Shown here: piece after piece, positions 6,639 to 6,788 of the stretch
Position numbering within the stretch: the stretch's first letter is position 1
How the letters are laid out: every line of letters begins with the position of its first letter
Assembly: GCA_905193725.1 (NCBI GenBank)
Contig: CAJJPW010000119.1
Span: forward strand, 1 to 6,788
Direction of reading: 5' to 3'
Length of the DNA stretch: 6,788 nucleotides
From: an uncultured Eubacteriales bacterium
Lineage (GTDB): Bacteria; Bacillota; Clostridia; Christensenellales; Christensenellaceae
Notes under the pieces: generated by a model
Database searches by the model: none
What the model was told of the DNA's origin: nothing
What the model saw: the letters and a program-made list of their open reading frames with translations, nothing else
Translations under genes and position numbers: made by a program

Positions 6639-6662
6639 CCCGCCGCGGAAAGGGGCGGCGGG
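6639..6662. repeat. Perfect GC-only hairpin
   Basis: An 8-bp inverted repeat made only of G and C (6639-6646, CCCGCCGC, with 6655-6662) encloses an 8-nt loop. It lies 26 nt upstream of the ATG of the regulator remnant. Neither side is followed by a T-run, so it does not look like an intrinsic terminator. Its composition stands out from the AT-rich sequence to its right. Confidence 0.45.
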
Positions 6663-6788
6663 AGATGCAATACCTTATTACGATACACCACTTTGCGCAA
6701 AAAAGCAATTCCGAAAAGCTTTTAGGCCGAATCGGTTCATTTTTTTCGGCTTTTACGGCTTTTTTCTTTGGATTCTGCGGCAGGGTTT
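6663..6788. other. Non-coding-looking stretch at the right edge
   Basis: No gene is recognised here. One minus-strand frame is open throughout, but it encodes a Lys-rich, family-less sequence. The DNA holds a near-direct repeat (AAAAGCCG twice on the minus strand, about 6747-6764) and a 6-bp inverted repeat, GCCGAA/TTCGGC (6726-6731 with 6745-6750), followed by TTTT on the plus strand. The latter could end a rightward transcript, but no rightward gene precedes it. Confidence 0.3.

Noticed and set aside
6726..6764. Plus-strand terminator at the right edge
   Set aside because: The stem is only 6 bp with a 13-nt loop, and no rightward gene lies upstream of it.

Overview
The window looks like chromosomal DNA from a low- to mid-GC Gram-positive anaerobe, probably a Clostridia/Lachnospiraceae member. 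This is inferred from strong GGAGG-type ribosome binding sites, a near-consensus sigma-A promoter, a Firmicutes-style DNA polymerase IV whose first metal motif reads D-V-N-S-A-F, and the C-terminal sequence of the IlvN-type protein. No rRNA, tRNA, CRISPR array, transposase or phage gene was recognised.

Left third (1-1750, about one third GC in several stretches). A minus-strand gene leaves the window at the left edge behind a near-perfect promoter; its first codons appear frameshifted at an A5 run. Diverging from it, a plus-strand promoter serves a 237-residue PHP-domain phosphoesterase (407-1120) that ends in a strong intrinsic terminator. Next comes a plus-strand acetolactate synthase small-subunit gene that has lost its first 30 or so codons (1277-1681). 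It converges on dinB across a shared hairpin.

Right two thirds (1750-6612, all minus strand). Read in transcription order, there is a 48-residue remnant of a GntR-family regulator (UTRA-domain C-terminus), a full-length thiamine-diphosphate enzyme of the acetolactate-synthase superfamily, two subunits of a glutaconate-CoA-transferase/IpdAB-like protein, and dinB (DNA polymerase IV). Gaps are 49, 24 and 12 nt, and the last pair overlaps by 4 nt (GTGA), so this reads as one operon. The three metabolic genes are visibly richer in GC in places than the flanking DNA, which suggests an acquired metabolic module placed in front of dinB.

How the genes may work together: a ThDP enzyme that makes or breaks a C-C bond next to a CoA-transferase-fold heterodimer suggests catabolism of an organic acid or a cyclic/2-oxo compound. 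The substrate cannot be read from the sequence. The B subunit departs from the usual active-site motifs (no clear E-S/A-G, no L-P-G-S-G-G), so it may not be an ordinary CoA transferase. This module is the most interesting part of the window. The truncated regulator upstream, the truncated ilvN downstream and the coupling of a repair polymerase to a metabolic operon all suggest past rearrangement.
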